This document shows, one piece after another, positions 1 through 6,770 of a stretch of 9,622 nt of DNA (its first letter is position 1; each line of letters opens with the position of its first letter). The notes beneath the pieces are model-generated. The model was given only the letters and a program-made list of their open reading frames with translations, was not told the DNA's origin and did not search any database. Both the position numbers and the translations under genes were made by a program. Source of the DNA: Bacteroidota bacterium (lineage in GTDB: Bacteria > Bacteroidota > Bacteroidia > Chitinophagales > Chitinophagaceae); assembly GCA_023396345.1 (NCBI GenBank), contig JAEWWO010000082.1, forward strand, positions 1 through 9,622, in the 5' to 3' direction.

Positions 1-514
1 GGTCCAGATAATTGCCGAACGATGCCCAGGTAATTGTATCTTTCAACGACGGGTTGGTAAAAATATGTTGCGGATATAAATCATCGCTTTCTTTTGCTTT
101 TACAGCATTATGTTCGTTAAAATATTGAATATTTTTTGTGTAATACCCATCCTTCACACCGGCAATCGGGATGATTTCGAACGACAGCGTTTTACCATAA
201 CTTCCATAAAAAACTTCTGTATTGTTATGCTCAAAAAGAGGAATCAACAAAATATCTTTTGTACCCAGTTTTTCCGCATCTTCTTTGGAAAGATGTAAGA
301 AAAAGCCGTTTTCTGGCAGCATAAGATTTCCCTGCTCTTTTACAAAAAGCAATCGCTTCATAGCATCGCTTAATTGTACAACGCGATAATCATCCACCAG
401 ATTTCCTTTCACATGCAATGTTTTTGGAGCATTAATTTGAACTTTGTCCGGAGTTTGGCCAGAACAACTGTAAAGACTCATAAAAATTATAAATATCGTA
501 ACAAATTGCTTCAT
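1..514 (-). CDS. Lipoprotein of unknown function, C-terminus cut by window edge
   Basis: The gene reads leftwards from an ATG at 514-512 and leaves the window after 171 codons with no stop, so it is partial. The N-terminus is a hydrophobic signal sequence (residues 4-16) ending in the lipobox L14-Y15-S16-C17. Cleavage by signal peptidase II and lipidation at Cys17 are therefore likely. The residues after the Cys (S-G-Q-T) lack the acidic surface-export signal known from some Bacteroidota lipoproteins, so it may stay periplasm-facing; that is inference. The mature part is mixed charged and hydrophobic, with a segment around residues 65-120 (LMLPENGFFLHL, KDILLIPLFEHN) that looks like alternating beta strands. 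I do not recognise the family. The start is chosen because it is the only ATG that gives a complete signal peptide. The VanW gene ends 143 bp upstream on the same strand, so the two could be co-transcribed. Confidence 0.8.
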   Translation of the reverse strand, partial: MKQFVTIFIIFMSLYSCSGQTPDKVQINAPKTLHVKGNLVDDYRVVQLSDAMKRLLFVKEQGNLMLPENGFFLHLSKEDAEKLGTKDILLIPLFEHNNTEVFYGSYGKTLSFEIIPIAGVKDGYYTKNIQYFNEHNAVKAKESDDLYPQHIFTNPSLKDTITWASFGNYLD

Positions 515-657
515 GATTTAGATTTAATAAGAAGAGTATAAATTGGCCTGAATTACATAAAAAGAATCTCTGTTTTTATTTGTTGTGAATTGAACAATAC
601 CCGTTTTATGATGGGTGGGTTCAATAATTTAATTATTATTTTCGTCATTTATTTCTT

Positions 658-1479
658 CTATTCCACTTCAGTAAAACTTTCCGGCGTATAAGTTACTCTT
701 GCAAAATTTTTCGTTATAAGTTCTGTGTCTATTATTTCGCCACTTTTAAATTTTAGTATTTTATTTCTCCAGATTTCATTTTTTCTAAAATAGGTTTCAT
801 TGAGCTTTATAAACTGATGGTTCTTCTCAAAAACATGGTAAGCGTAGTCCAATTCTTCACTAATACGAAGTTCGCCTTCCAGGCACTTTTCAGAAAACCA
901 TAGGTTGATTTGGAATGTATGATTCGTATTATTAGTAAATTGATAATCCCGATAGTTGTAAAAAACAGTGGCGCCACTCCCGAACGGTAACACACGGCCA
1001 TCATCAGGAAAGGGATCAAAAGAATGATGATAACGCTCCGTAACTGTTAGCGGGCTATGCATTACCAACCAGTGAATGAGATTAGAAATCTGGCATATGC
1101 CGCCGCCGATTCCGGATTTCGCTTTGCCGAAAGATAATTCCATACCTAATAAATACCCTTTTGTTTTGGTCGGCAATCCTACCAGCTTGCAAAATGAAAA
1201 TGTTTCACCCGGGCGGATGATGATTCCGCTGATTTTAGCAGAGGCGATTTTTAAGTTTGTGATTTTATTTACCTGTAATTGCATGGCGCTATCGCCAAGT
1301 TTTTTCAGTAATACGGATTGATGTTTTTTTACCCTGTAAGGAAGCTTTTGTTTTGTTCTTTTCGCTGCATATTTCCTGGCATCAAAACACCATAGTAAAT
1401 AGCGTTGTATGCGCCGGGCCCAAACTGCCGCAAAATAAAGTACGGGATGTTGCTGGCTTAATAATTTTCTTTGATGCAT
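658..1479 (-). CDS. VanW family protein
   Basis: This 273-aa protein matches the VanW family and is close to the length of the vanB-cluster VanW (about 275 aa). Recognisable blocks are I-R-P-G-E-T-F-S-F (residues 88-96), G-G-G-I-C-Q-I-S-N (125-133), the P-L-T-V-T-E-R-Y-H-H stretch (143-152) followed by F-P-D-D-G, and S-G-A-T-V-F-Y-N-Y-R-D (168-178). The basic N-terminus (R-R-x-x-R-Y, then a Lys/Arg-rich segment at 35-62) also resembles that of VanB-type VanW. There is no cleavable signal peptide and no extra peptidoglycan-binding domain like those in YoaR-type proteins. The biochemical role of VanW is not established. It is an accessory gene in vanB clusters, and lone homologues are common outside resistance loci. 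No vanH, ligase, vanX or vanRS-like gene lies in this window, so I do not infer glycopeptide resistance. The ATG at 1479-1477 has no Shine-Dalgarno sequence, as usual for the phylum. Confidence 0.93.
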   Translation of the reverse strand: MHQRKLLSQQHPVLYFAAVWARRIQRYLLWCFDARKYAAKRTKQKLPYRVKKHQSVLLKKLGDSAMQLQVNKITNLKIASAKISGIIIRPGETFSFCKLVGLPTKTKGYLLGMELSFGKAKSGIGGGICQISNLIHWLVMHSPLTVTERYHHSFDPFPDDGRVLPFGSGATVFYNYRDYQFTNNTNHTFQINLWFSEKCLEGELRISEELDYAYHVFEKNHQFIKLNETYFRKNEIWRNKILKFKSGEIIDTELITKNFARVTYTPESFTEVE

Positions 1480-1743
1480 TTTAAAAAAATATTGGATGCT
1501 TCTTTTTACAATAAATCTGAAACAAATATTTCAAAATAATTTAAACCAAACAAGCGTTGATTGATATTCGCGGCATTTCAGGAAAAATTCGTTAAGGTAG
1601 AACTTGTTGTAGCGGATTTCAGCCAATACACAACGAATATCAAACCATATGCAACATAATGAGCGTATTTGAAATATTTTTCACAAAAAGATTTTATTTT
1701 TATAACCGAATCGTTTCAATTTTTATTTTAAATAATATAGCCA
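1480..1743. promoter_or_regulatory. Divergent intergenic region, presumed promoters both ways
   Basis: These 264 bp separate the divergently read VanW gene and the SH3-protein gene, so both promoters should lie here or close by. I see no coding potential. On the minus strand a loose match to the Bacteroidota promoter pattern (TTG, about 20 bp, then AATATTTG) sits at about 1523-1553. On the plus strand TTTG at 1668-1671 is followed after 23 bp by TATTTTTA at 1695-1702. Both matches are imperfect and the region is very AT-rich, so they are only candidates. The middle holds a 10-bp inverted repeat, annotated separately, and a near-direct repeat: GCGGCATTTCAG at 1570-1581 and GCGGATTTCAG at 1612-1622. 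Confidence 0.4.
1561..1643. repeat. Perfect 10-bp inverted repeat with 63-bp spacer
   Basis: TTGATATTCG at 1561-1570 is the exact reverse complement of CGAATATCAA at 1634-1643. The spacer is too long and the stem too AT-rich for a stable hairpin, so a pair of protein-binding half sites is more plausible than an RNA structure. The right arm, extended to AACGAATATCAA (1632-1643), occurs again at 3006-3017 in the upstream region of another exported-protein gene. Function is inference only; chance cannot be excluded. Confidence 0.4.
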
Positions 1744-2958
1744 ATGAAAACGTTCATCTGTACAATAATGCTCTTAGCAATTTGCGTTGCGGCCTATGCA
1801 CAACCCGCTGCCTGGCGGCCCGTGTACACCGAAAACGGAGGATTTCTTTATAAATCTGCTGATAAAAATTCTGAAAAAATGGGTGTGTTTGCTACACAGG
1901 CATCCATCATACTTCTTGATTCCACCTCATATTTTTATAAAGTAGAGGTAAACAACGGAGACCGCGGCTATATCTTAAAGCAACCCATTTCCACAAGAAT
2001 GATGGGTAGAACTTACTTTGATGAACCATCGGGATATTTTTACCGCGGTGAACAAAATACGCAATGCCCGCATATGTATGTGCAGGCATCTGGGCTTAAA
2101 ACAAGGAAGGCTCCTAATACAAGCAGCAAGGTTGTGCAAATTCTTCCTATTAACAAAATGGAGTGTATAGATTACATCCCTCTGTACAAAGATGGCTGGG
2201 TGTATATTGGCGATCATTTCAGGGAGCGGCCTGAATTTATTCAATACAAATTTTTAGGTAAAGAAATTGACTTCGATACCTTGTTGCACGATTACCTGAA
2301 CGCAAAAAACAAATCTGCTCAAGAGCGTCAAATAAAAGTGGAACAATTGCTGGAACTGAGCTGGAACAGCAAGCCGCATAACACACTTGAAGCACTGAGA
2401 TTGTTCAAAAAATTTCATACTGAAAACGGCACGCTATCAAAATATCCGAAGCTTGACTTTGAAATATATCTGGCAGAAAATATGCAACAATCGGCAAATT
2501 TTGAAGAGCGGGAAGCCTTCTTTGTCAAAGCTGATATGCATTTTCTAATAAACAATCGCCGGCAAAAAATTACCGGAATTACAGAAGCGTTTGCCAAATC
2601 CATCGGCACCAATAAAGTTACCGATTACGATGACCGTTTTGATTGTGCATGGTCTCCCGAATTTCGCTATGTGGGAGAAAATATAGAAATAGTTTTTGAA
2701 AAAAATGAAGAAAATGAAACATATGGTACTTTAAAAAAAATCAACTTTTCTCCCGACAGGGTTCTTGTCATCAACAATATGAAAATTGACAATCAAACAC
2801 CGGAGCGGGATTTCATCAAAGCTTTTGGCAAGTTTATAGATATTCGCTGGACAACATCGCCACACACCTATTTTATTCAGGATGGCGATGCGGGCTTTAT
2901 GGAAATAAAATTTAAAAACGGAAAAGCATACAGCTACGAGTTGTTCTATTATTGTTAG
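1744..2958 (+). CDS. Exported tandem SH3-domain protein with duplicated C-terminal module
   Basis: This 404-aa protein begins with a signal peptide (hydrophobic core at residues 5-17, predicted cut after A-Y-A near residue 19-20) and should be periplasmic or secreted. Two bacterial SH3 (SH3b) units follow. The first spans about residues 30-82 (G-F-L-Y-K-S-A-D, G-Y-I-L). The second spans about 110-170 and has the classic pattern G-L-K-T-R-K-A-P-N-T-S-S-K-V-V then D-G-W-V-Y-I. Such domains often bind peptidoglycan or peptides. A helical, charged linker (about 175-260) leads to a C-terminal region that looks like two copies of one module. L268-I-N-N and V342-I-N-N are each followed at +15 to +20 by F-A-K-S-I-G and F-I-K-A-F-G, then by a Gly-containing turn and paired beta strands. 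It ends in F-Y-Y-C. The gene is 123 bp upstream of the next one and could share its transcript. The SH3 assignment is firm; the binding partner is unknown. Confidence 0.88.
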   Translation: MKTFICTIMLLAICVAAYAQPAAWRPVYTENGGFLYKSADKNSEKMGVFATQASIILLDSTSYFYKVEVNNGDRGYILKQPISTRMMGRTYFDEPSGYFYRGEQNTQCPHMYVQASGLKTRKAPNTSSKVVQILPINKMECIDYIPLYKDGWVYIGDHFRERPEFIQYKFLGKEIDFDTLLHDYLNAKNKSAQERQIKVEQLLELSWNSKPHNTLEALRLFKKFHTENGTLSKYPKLDFEIYLAENMQQSANFEEREAFFVKADMHFLINNRRQKITGITEAFAKSIGTNKVTDYDDRFDCAWSPEFRYVGENIEIVFEKNEENETYGTLKKINFSPDRVLVINNMKIDNQTPERDFIKAFGKFIDIRWTTSPHTYFIQDGDAGFMEIKFKNGKAYSYELFYYC

Positions 2959-3005
2959 AGCTTTTCAGTTTTTTGACTAAACAAAGCAAATTTTACTTTT
3001 TTTAT

Positions 3006-3017
3006 AACGAATATCAA
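3006..3017 (+). promoter_or_regulatory. Shared upstream 12-mer AACGAATATCAA
   Basis: The 12 bases AACGAATATCAA match 1632-1643 exactly. Here they lie 65 bp before the ATG at 3082; the first copy lies 101 bp before the ATG at 1744. Both are in gene-free gaps ahead of exported-protein genes. The remaining gap (2959-3081) is AT-rich, with no hairpin plus T-run that I would call a terminator, so read-through from the upstream gene is possible. A role as an operator or activator site is speculative. Confidence 0.25.
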
Positions 3018-3081
3018 CTGCCTCTTGATTGTTTGGGATATTTAGATTTCTTTCGGGTTATTATTATCATCATTGATTCAC

Positions 3082-4077
3082 ATGAAGAGCATTTTGTTAT
3101 TATCCGTATTCTTTTTGTTTTGTTCCGTCGCTACTTTTGCGCAGGTTCTAAAATATCATTACAATAAAATGATCGTGTATGAGTTTCCAGAGGGAGAGGA
3201 TGGTAGAAAAGAGTTTCCTTGCTTGCTTTATAATGACCAACTGGGACAACCCCAGCTTTCTACACAGTTTAGTGGAGAAACTTCTTTCGAAAGCCAATTC
3301 AAACCTCATGTAAATTTTTTATACCATTATAATAACAAGTTTTTTGATGTTGGCGGTTATCTGCAAAACAAAAGTTATTTAACCAATATCTATTATTCTG
3401 ATCTATCACAACCCACGTTTAACATATCCTTTCAAAAAATTGCAGACAGCATTTATACCATTAAAGATTTAGATTGTATTAAATACATAGCACCCACTCC
3501 TGAAAATAAAAATGTTTTCATTCATTTTTACACAACAGATTTAAATGATGGACGCGATTATAATTTTATCCTGAAAACCGAGCTTTGGCGAAGCGTTTCT
3601 TTTCCCACATTAAAACTGGGTGAGATGCCAATAAGCTGGGGCTTTGAAAATACAAACAAAGGCTATTTCCCTTTCATTTATTTTAAGGAAGTGAAAGAAA
3701 TTTCCCAGGATATGATTTTTGATCAGAAATATCTTGATTTGTTTTTGTCTGATGATGATGGAGAAGGGTTAAGAAAATATCTGCAGAAAAAAGAATATCC
3801 TGTTTACTGCGAGGTGGTGGGATTAAACGGAGATGTGGACGAAGAAACGAGTGAAAAAGTACATGAATTTTTGGGCGATATGTGTTCGTATTACGACCTG
3901 TATGGTAAAACTGACCTATCGGTTTTTTACAATTTTTTTATTGAGGAAGCAGAGCGGCTTGCAAAACATTACGAAAAACACGAAATACTAAACAAAAAAC
4001 AGGCAGCTATTTTTAAACGGGAGTGCCTTTCTTATAAAGACTTTAATCTCAGGAAAAAATTTGAGCGCAATAATTAA
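3082..4077 (+). CDS. Exported protein of unknown function
   Basis: The 331-aa product starts with a standard signal peptide (MKSILLLSVF, hydrophobic core to residue 18, cut expected after T-F-A at residue 20), so it is probably periplasmic or secreted. I start it at the ATG at 3082. An in-frame TTG at 3073 would add only M-I-H and is less likely. I do not recognise the mature protein. It is aromatic-rich, with many Tyr and Phe (for example Y-H-Y-N at 24-27 and again at 81-84). The first 200 residues look beta-rich, followed by a more helical C-terminal third (about 210-331) containing the acidic run S-D-D-D-G-E-G near 223-229. Cys residues at 47, 132, 243, 268 and 315 in the mature part could form disulfides. 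Its last 17 bases overlap the next gene, which suggests translational coupling. The coding call is secure from length, signal peptide and packing; the function is open. Confidence 0.82.
   Translation: MKSILLLSVFFLFCSVATFAQVLKYHYNKMIVYEFPEGEDGRKEFPCLLYNDQLGQPQLSTQFSGETSFESQFKPHVNFLYHYNNKFFDVGGYLQNKSYLTNIYYSDLSQPTFNISFQKIADSIYTIKDLDCIKYIAPTPENKNVFIHFYTTDLNDGRDYNFILKTELWRSVSFPTLKLGEMPISWGFENTNKGYFPFIYFKEVKEISQDMIFDQKYLDLFLSDDDGEGLRKYLQKKEYPVYCEVVGLNGDVDEETSEKVHEFLGDMCSYYDLYGKTDLSVFYNFFIEEAERLAKHYEKHEILNKKQAAIFKRECLSYKDFNLRKKFERNN
4051..4060 (+). promoter_or_regulatory. Shine-Dalgarno-like AGGA supporting a TTG start
   Basis: AGGA at 4051-4054 lies six bases ahead of the TTG at 4061, inside the end of the upstream gene. 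The other plus-strand genes here show no comparable motif (for example the bases before 1744, 3082, 6953, 7966 and 9328). This one may compensate for the weak start codon and support coupled re-initiation. It decides the start of the following gene, since no in-frame ATG exists before or within its signal peptide. Confidence 0.45.
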
Positions 4078-5089
4078 ATATCTATTTACCTTTTGTGGGC
4101 TAGTGGCCTGCTGCAATACTTACGCGCAACGGGTAAGCCAAAAAGTTATTGACAGGCTTGCGCAGCAGCTTGTACAGGAAGAAATAAACGCGTTCTACCA
4201 AAAAGATACGGTTACAGCATCCAACTGTGTGTATTCAAAAGAATATGATTTTGCCTTATCCTGTTATGAAGCCTATGGAAAAACAAGTTGGGTTACAGAT
4301 TTTGATGGCGATGGAAACGCGGATGCTGTCATTCATTTTATGGATATGGGTTTGGGCGGCGGTGGCAATGCTTTCGGCTATGATTACAGGGTATTGCTTC
4401 TGGATGATAAGCAACAAATAAAAGAACAATTTTCAATTTTTGGCGGCGGCAAACTTTCATTAACGCATCTTACTATAACAGGTGTAAAAAACGGTAAAAT
4501 TTATGCGGAAGCCGAAGAAAACGTTTATGCCACGCGTCAGAGCTTTGAAGATACCTTAAATATTGAAAGCACCTCTCACATATTCGCTTATCAAAACGGT
4601 AGAATTGTCGAAGAAAATTACTACAAATGCAGCATGTCGAAAATGACTGATAAGCAAATTTTTAAGGTTTGTGACGGCTGTACGGTTAATCGTAGTGTTG
4701 AATTAAATAGCGAATACCAGGATGAATCAAAAGAAACCTTACAGACCCCCGGAGGTGATTTTTATACAGGCTTTTTGAGCGGCTGCGATGAATTACATCT
4801 TTCTCTTGAAAAAAAGATCAGTTACAAAAAATCGTTGGAGAAAGACAAAAATGCTATTAAAGCAGAAATCATTAAAACGCTCGAACAACTGATTCCTGCT
4901 ACTCAATACCCAACGGTTTTAAAACTATTATTAAAAGATATGGCCGCTTTAAGGCCCGCCAACATTGCAATAGGAGAATACGGAGGCACACAAATACAAT
5001 TGGTTTTAGAAAACAGGTGGAAGGCTCGTATTTACGTCAATGGAAATCCCGAACAGGGCAGTTGGGTGCACTTTATAATTGAAAAATAA
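4061..5089 (+). CDS. Exported protein with DFDGDG calcium-loop-like motif, unknown function
   Basis: The 342-aa product seems to start at TTG (4061), 17 bp inside the end of the upstream gene. The export signal follows at once (I-I-K-Y-L-F-T-F-C-G-L-V-A-C-C), and no ATG or GTG precedes it in frame. The signal is ambiguous: L14-V15-A16-C17 fits a lipobox, while T-Y-A at 20-22 followed by Q fits signal peptidase I. The mature part carries T-D-F-D-G-D-G-N-A-D-A-V (residues 79-90), resembling the D-x-D-x-D-G loops of FG-GAP/VCBS-type repeats and EF-hand-like calcium sites. A glycine-rich L-G-G-G-G-N-A-F-G segment follows at 98-106. Residues 190-242 hold Cys at 190, 204, 207 and 242, with C-D-G-C as a possible redox or metal pair. 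The C-terminus (about 300-342) appears to be a beta sheet ending W-V-H-F-I-I. The next gene starts 3 bp after the stop. A metal-loop role is plausible; the overall function is unknown. Confidence 0.82.
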   Translation: MSAIIKYLFTFCGLVACCNTYAQRVSQKVIDRLAQQLVQEEINAFYQKDTVTASNCVYSKEYDFALSCYEAYGKTSWVTDFDGDGNADAVIHFMDMGLGGGGNAFGYDYRVLLLDDKQQIKEQFSIFGGGKLSLTHLTITGVKNGKIYAEAEENVYATRQSFEDTLNIESTSHIFAYQNGRIVEENYYKCSMSKMTDKQIFKVCDGCTVNRSVELNSEYQDESKETLQTPGGDFYTGFLSGCDELHLSLEKKISYKKSLEKDKNAIKAEIIKTLEQLIPATQYPTVLKLLLKDMAALRPANIAIGEYGGTQIQLVLENRWKARIYVNGNPEQGSWVHFIIEK

Positions 5090-5092
5090 AAA

Positions 5093-6769
5093 ATGAAACA
5101 AAAACCACATATAGTTTTTAGAAAATTATTGAAACCCTTATGGGTATTGGCTTTACTAATGGTTGTAATATTTTCTTGGGCACAAAAGCATACTCCCTGC
5201 AATTGTGAAAAAGAAAATTCATTTTTAGCGGCAAATTTATCTGTTATACAAGATCAAAACAACACGGCTTCTGTGAAGATGAATTGCTTTGACGAGCTAA
5301 GAATAATGATCAACAGGGATGGAAAGGGAGAAGTGTGCGAAAATGAGGTGAGCTGTATCTCACAAAATAAAATAACCTACCAACTAAGCAAAGAGTTTAG
5401 GATCGAGAACATGGAAAACGTGTCGTTTGTGAAAAAAATTATTTACTTGAAAAAGCATATTGTCGGAAATGTTTTTTCCATTCGCTTAAATAAAAATAAA
5501 GAAATTGAACGCATCGCGATAATGGGCTCCTCAGAAAGTTGGGGCATTGCTGAGGAGGAAATGATCGACTCAGTAGCAACGGTTTCAACGCTGGCTACAG
5601 CTGTACCCGATGAGTTTTCTGCTACCAATAATTGCGAAGAAGATTATGGTACCGTGTGGAATTTATACAAAGACGAACAATATGAAGCGTCCTTATCCCT
5701 TATCAATAAGGTTATAAAAAATTGCCCGGAAAACAGTGCCTATTATGAAATGAAGGCATACAATCTTATAAAATTAAAACGCAATAAAGAAATAATAGAA
5801 GCCTGTAAAAAAGGGTTAGCTATTGATCCTGAAAAAGCATCGCTGTATGAAATTCGAGGGAATACATATTATTTTGAATTTGAACCACAAAAAGCACTGG
5901 CAGATTACCGGCAGATGCTGCAATACGATAAAGCAAATGCAAGGTATTATAATAATTATCTCAAACTGCTGAATGAATTAAGAAACGATGATGAAATGAT
6001 TGAAGTATTTGGGGTTTATGAAAAGGAGCGCAATGAGGGCACAGCATTTAAAGATGAACGTTTTATCGGTGAAATTTATTTTTATAGTTCACTTGCATTT
6101 CAACGAAAAAAAAATACAGCCAAAGCAGTTGAATTATTAAATAACGCTTTACAATTAAAACCCGATGCAGTGCCTTATCTTATTAACCGCGGCAGTTTTT
6201 TAGATGAATTAAAACAATACGATGAAGCTATCCGCGACCTGTCAAAAGCTATCGCAATTGAACCGGATAATGTTCTGGCGCATATCAACCGCTCCGGCGC
6301 TTATTTAGGCAAAAAGGATTTGGAAAGTGCACGGAAAGATTTGTTGAAGATCCTGGCAATCGGCGTGGACAATATCGGCGTGTATGCAGACCTGGCAAAT
6401 ATTTACTTGCAGCAAAAAGACTATCAAAATGCAAAAAAATATTTTGAAGTATATCTTGCTAAGAATGAGAAAAATGCCTCCGGACTTTCTAATTATGCTT
6501 ATACACTTTTTGAACTTGATGAGTGGCAAAATTCATTGCTAAATTTTCAGAAGGCTTACGCATTAGATAAAAAAGAAATAGATGTGCTGGTTGGCCTGGT
6601 TGTATTATATCAACTGAATGGCGATAGAAAAAACTCTACTCGTATTGCAAAAGAAATAAAGGCGAATACAAACTTCACGGCAGAAAAAAGTTTGCTGAAA
6701 AAATTAATGGAGACACATTATTTCTATTCGGAAAAATTTTTAAATGAATGGCAAAAAATTTTTAAATGA
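5093..6769 (+). CDS. Exported TPR-repeat protein with Cys-containing N-terminal domain
   Basis: This 558-aa protein has a long basic N-region, then a hydrophobic segment (residues 16-29) ending S-W-A, consistent with a signal peptide or an N-terminal membrane anchor. Residues 31 to about 170 form a non-TPR domain with Cys at 36, 38, 65, 82 and 88 that I cannot assign. From about 183 to 515 the sequence is a chain of tetratricopeptide repeats. Clear examples are at about 187-210 (Y-K-D-E-Q-Y-E-A-S), 255-280, 328-357 (L-K-P at 355-357), 361-391 (I-N-R-G-S-F-L-D-E-L-K-Q-Y-D-E-A-I, then I-E-P), 395-425, 429-459 (L-Q-Q-K-D-Y-Q-N-A-K-K-Y-F) and 463-492. TPR chains are protein-protein interaction scaffolds; in this phylum exported ones often belong to envelope complexes. 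It begins 3 bp after the upstream stop, and its TGA overlaps the ATG of a 45-codon ORF (ATGA). The end lies in a 17-bp direct repeat, annotated separately. Confidence 0.92.
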   Translation: MKQKPHIVFRKLLKPLWVLALLMVVIFSWAQKHTPCNCEKENSFLAANLSVIQDQNNTASVKMNCFDELRIMINRDGKGEVCENEVSCISQNKITYQLSKEFRIENMENVSFVKKIIYLKKHIVGNVFSIRLNKNKEIERIAIMGSSESWGIAEEEMIDSVATVSTLATAVPDEFSATNNCEEDYGTVWNLYKDEQYEASLSLINKVIKNCPENSAYYEMKAYNLIKLKRNKEIIEACKKGLAIDPEKASLYEIRGNTYYFEFEPQKALADYRQMLQYDKANARYYNNYLKLLNELRNDDEMIEVFGVYEKERNEGTAFKDERFIGEIYFYSSLAFQRKKNTAKAVELLNNALQLKPDAVPYLINRGSFLDELKQYDEAIRDLSKAIAIEPDNVLAHINRSGAYLGKKDLESARKDLLKILAIGVDNIGVYADLANIYLQQKDYQNAKKYFEVYLAKNEKNASGLSNYAYTLFELDEWQNSLLNFQKAYALDKKEIDVLVGLVVLYQLNGDRKNSTRIAKEIKANTNFTAEKSLLKKLMETHYFYSEKFLNEWQKIFK

Positions 6770-6770
6770 A
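6732..6770 (+). repeat. 17-bp direct repeat at the end of the TPR gene
   Basis: AAAAATTTTTAAATGAA occurs at 6732-6748 and again at 6754-6770, an offset of 22 bp. Because 22 is not a multiple of three, the two copies are read in different frames. In the first copy TAAATGAA is coding (F-L-N-E); in the second the same bases supply both the TGA stop of the TPR gene and the ATG of the following 45-codon ORF. The repeat is simple in composition, but the match is exact over 17 bases. Confidence 0.7.

Noticed and set aside
1668..1702. Bacteroidota-type promoter (TTTG, then TATTTTTA) before the SH3 gene
   Set aside because: The -7 element lacks its final G and the surrounding DNA is so AT-rich that similar matches are easy to find. 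It is mentioned only as a candidate within the intergenic entry.
2959..3081. Possible intrinsic terminator between the SH3 gene and the 3082 gene
   Set aside because: There are T-rich runs but I found no GC-containing stem before them.
2952..3167. 71-codon plus-strand ORF covering the gap before 3082
   Set aside because: It overlaps the signal-peptide region of the 3082 gene in another frame and is a Phe/Ile/Arg-rich translation of AT-rich intergenic DNA.
5312..5345. N-R-D-G-K-G-E in the TPR protein as a third calcium loop
   Set aside because: The spacing of acidic residues does not follow D-x-D-x-D-G and no following A-D-hydrophobic strand is present.
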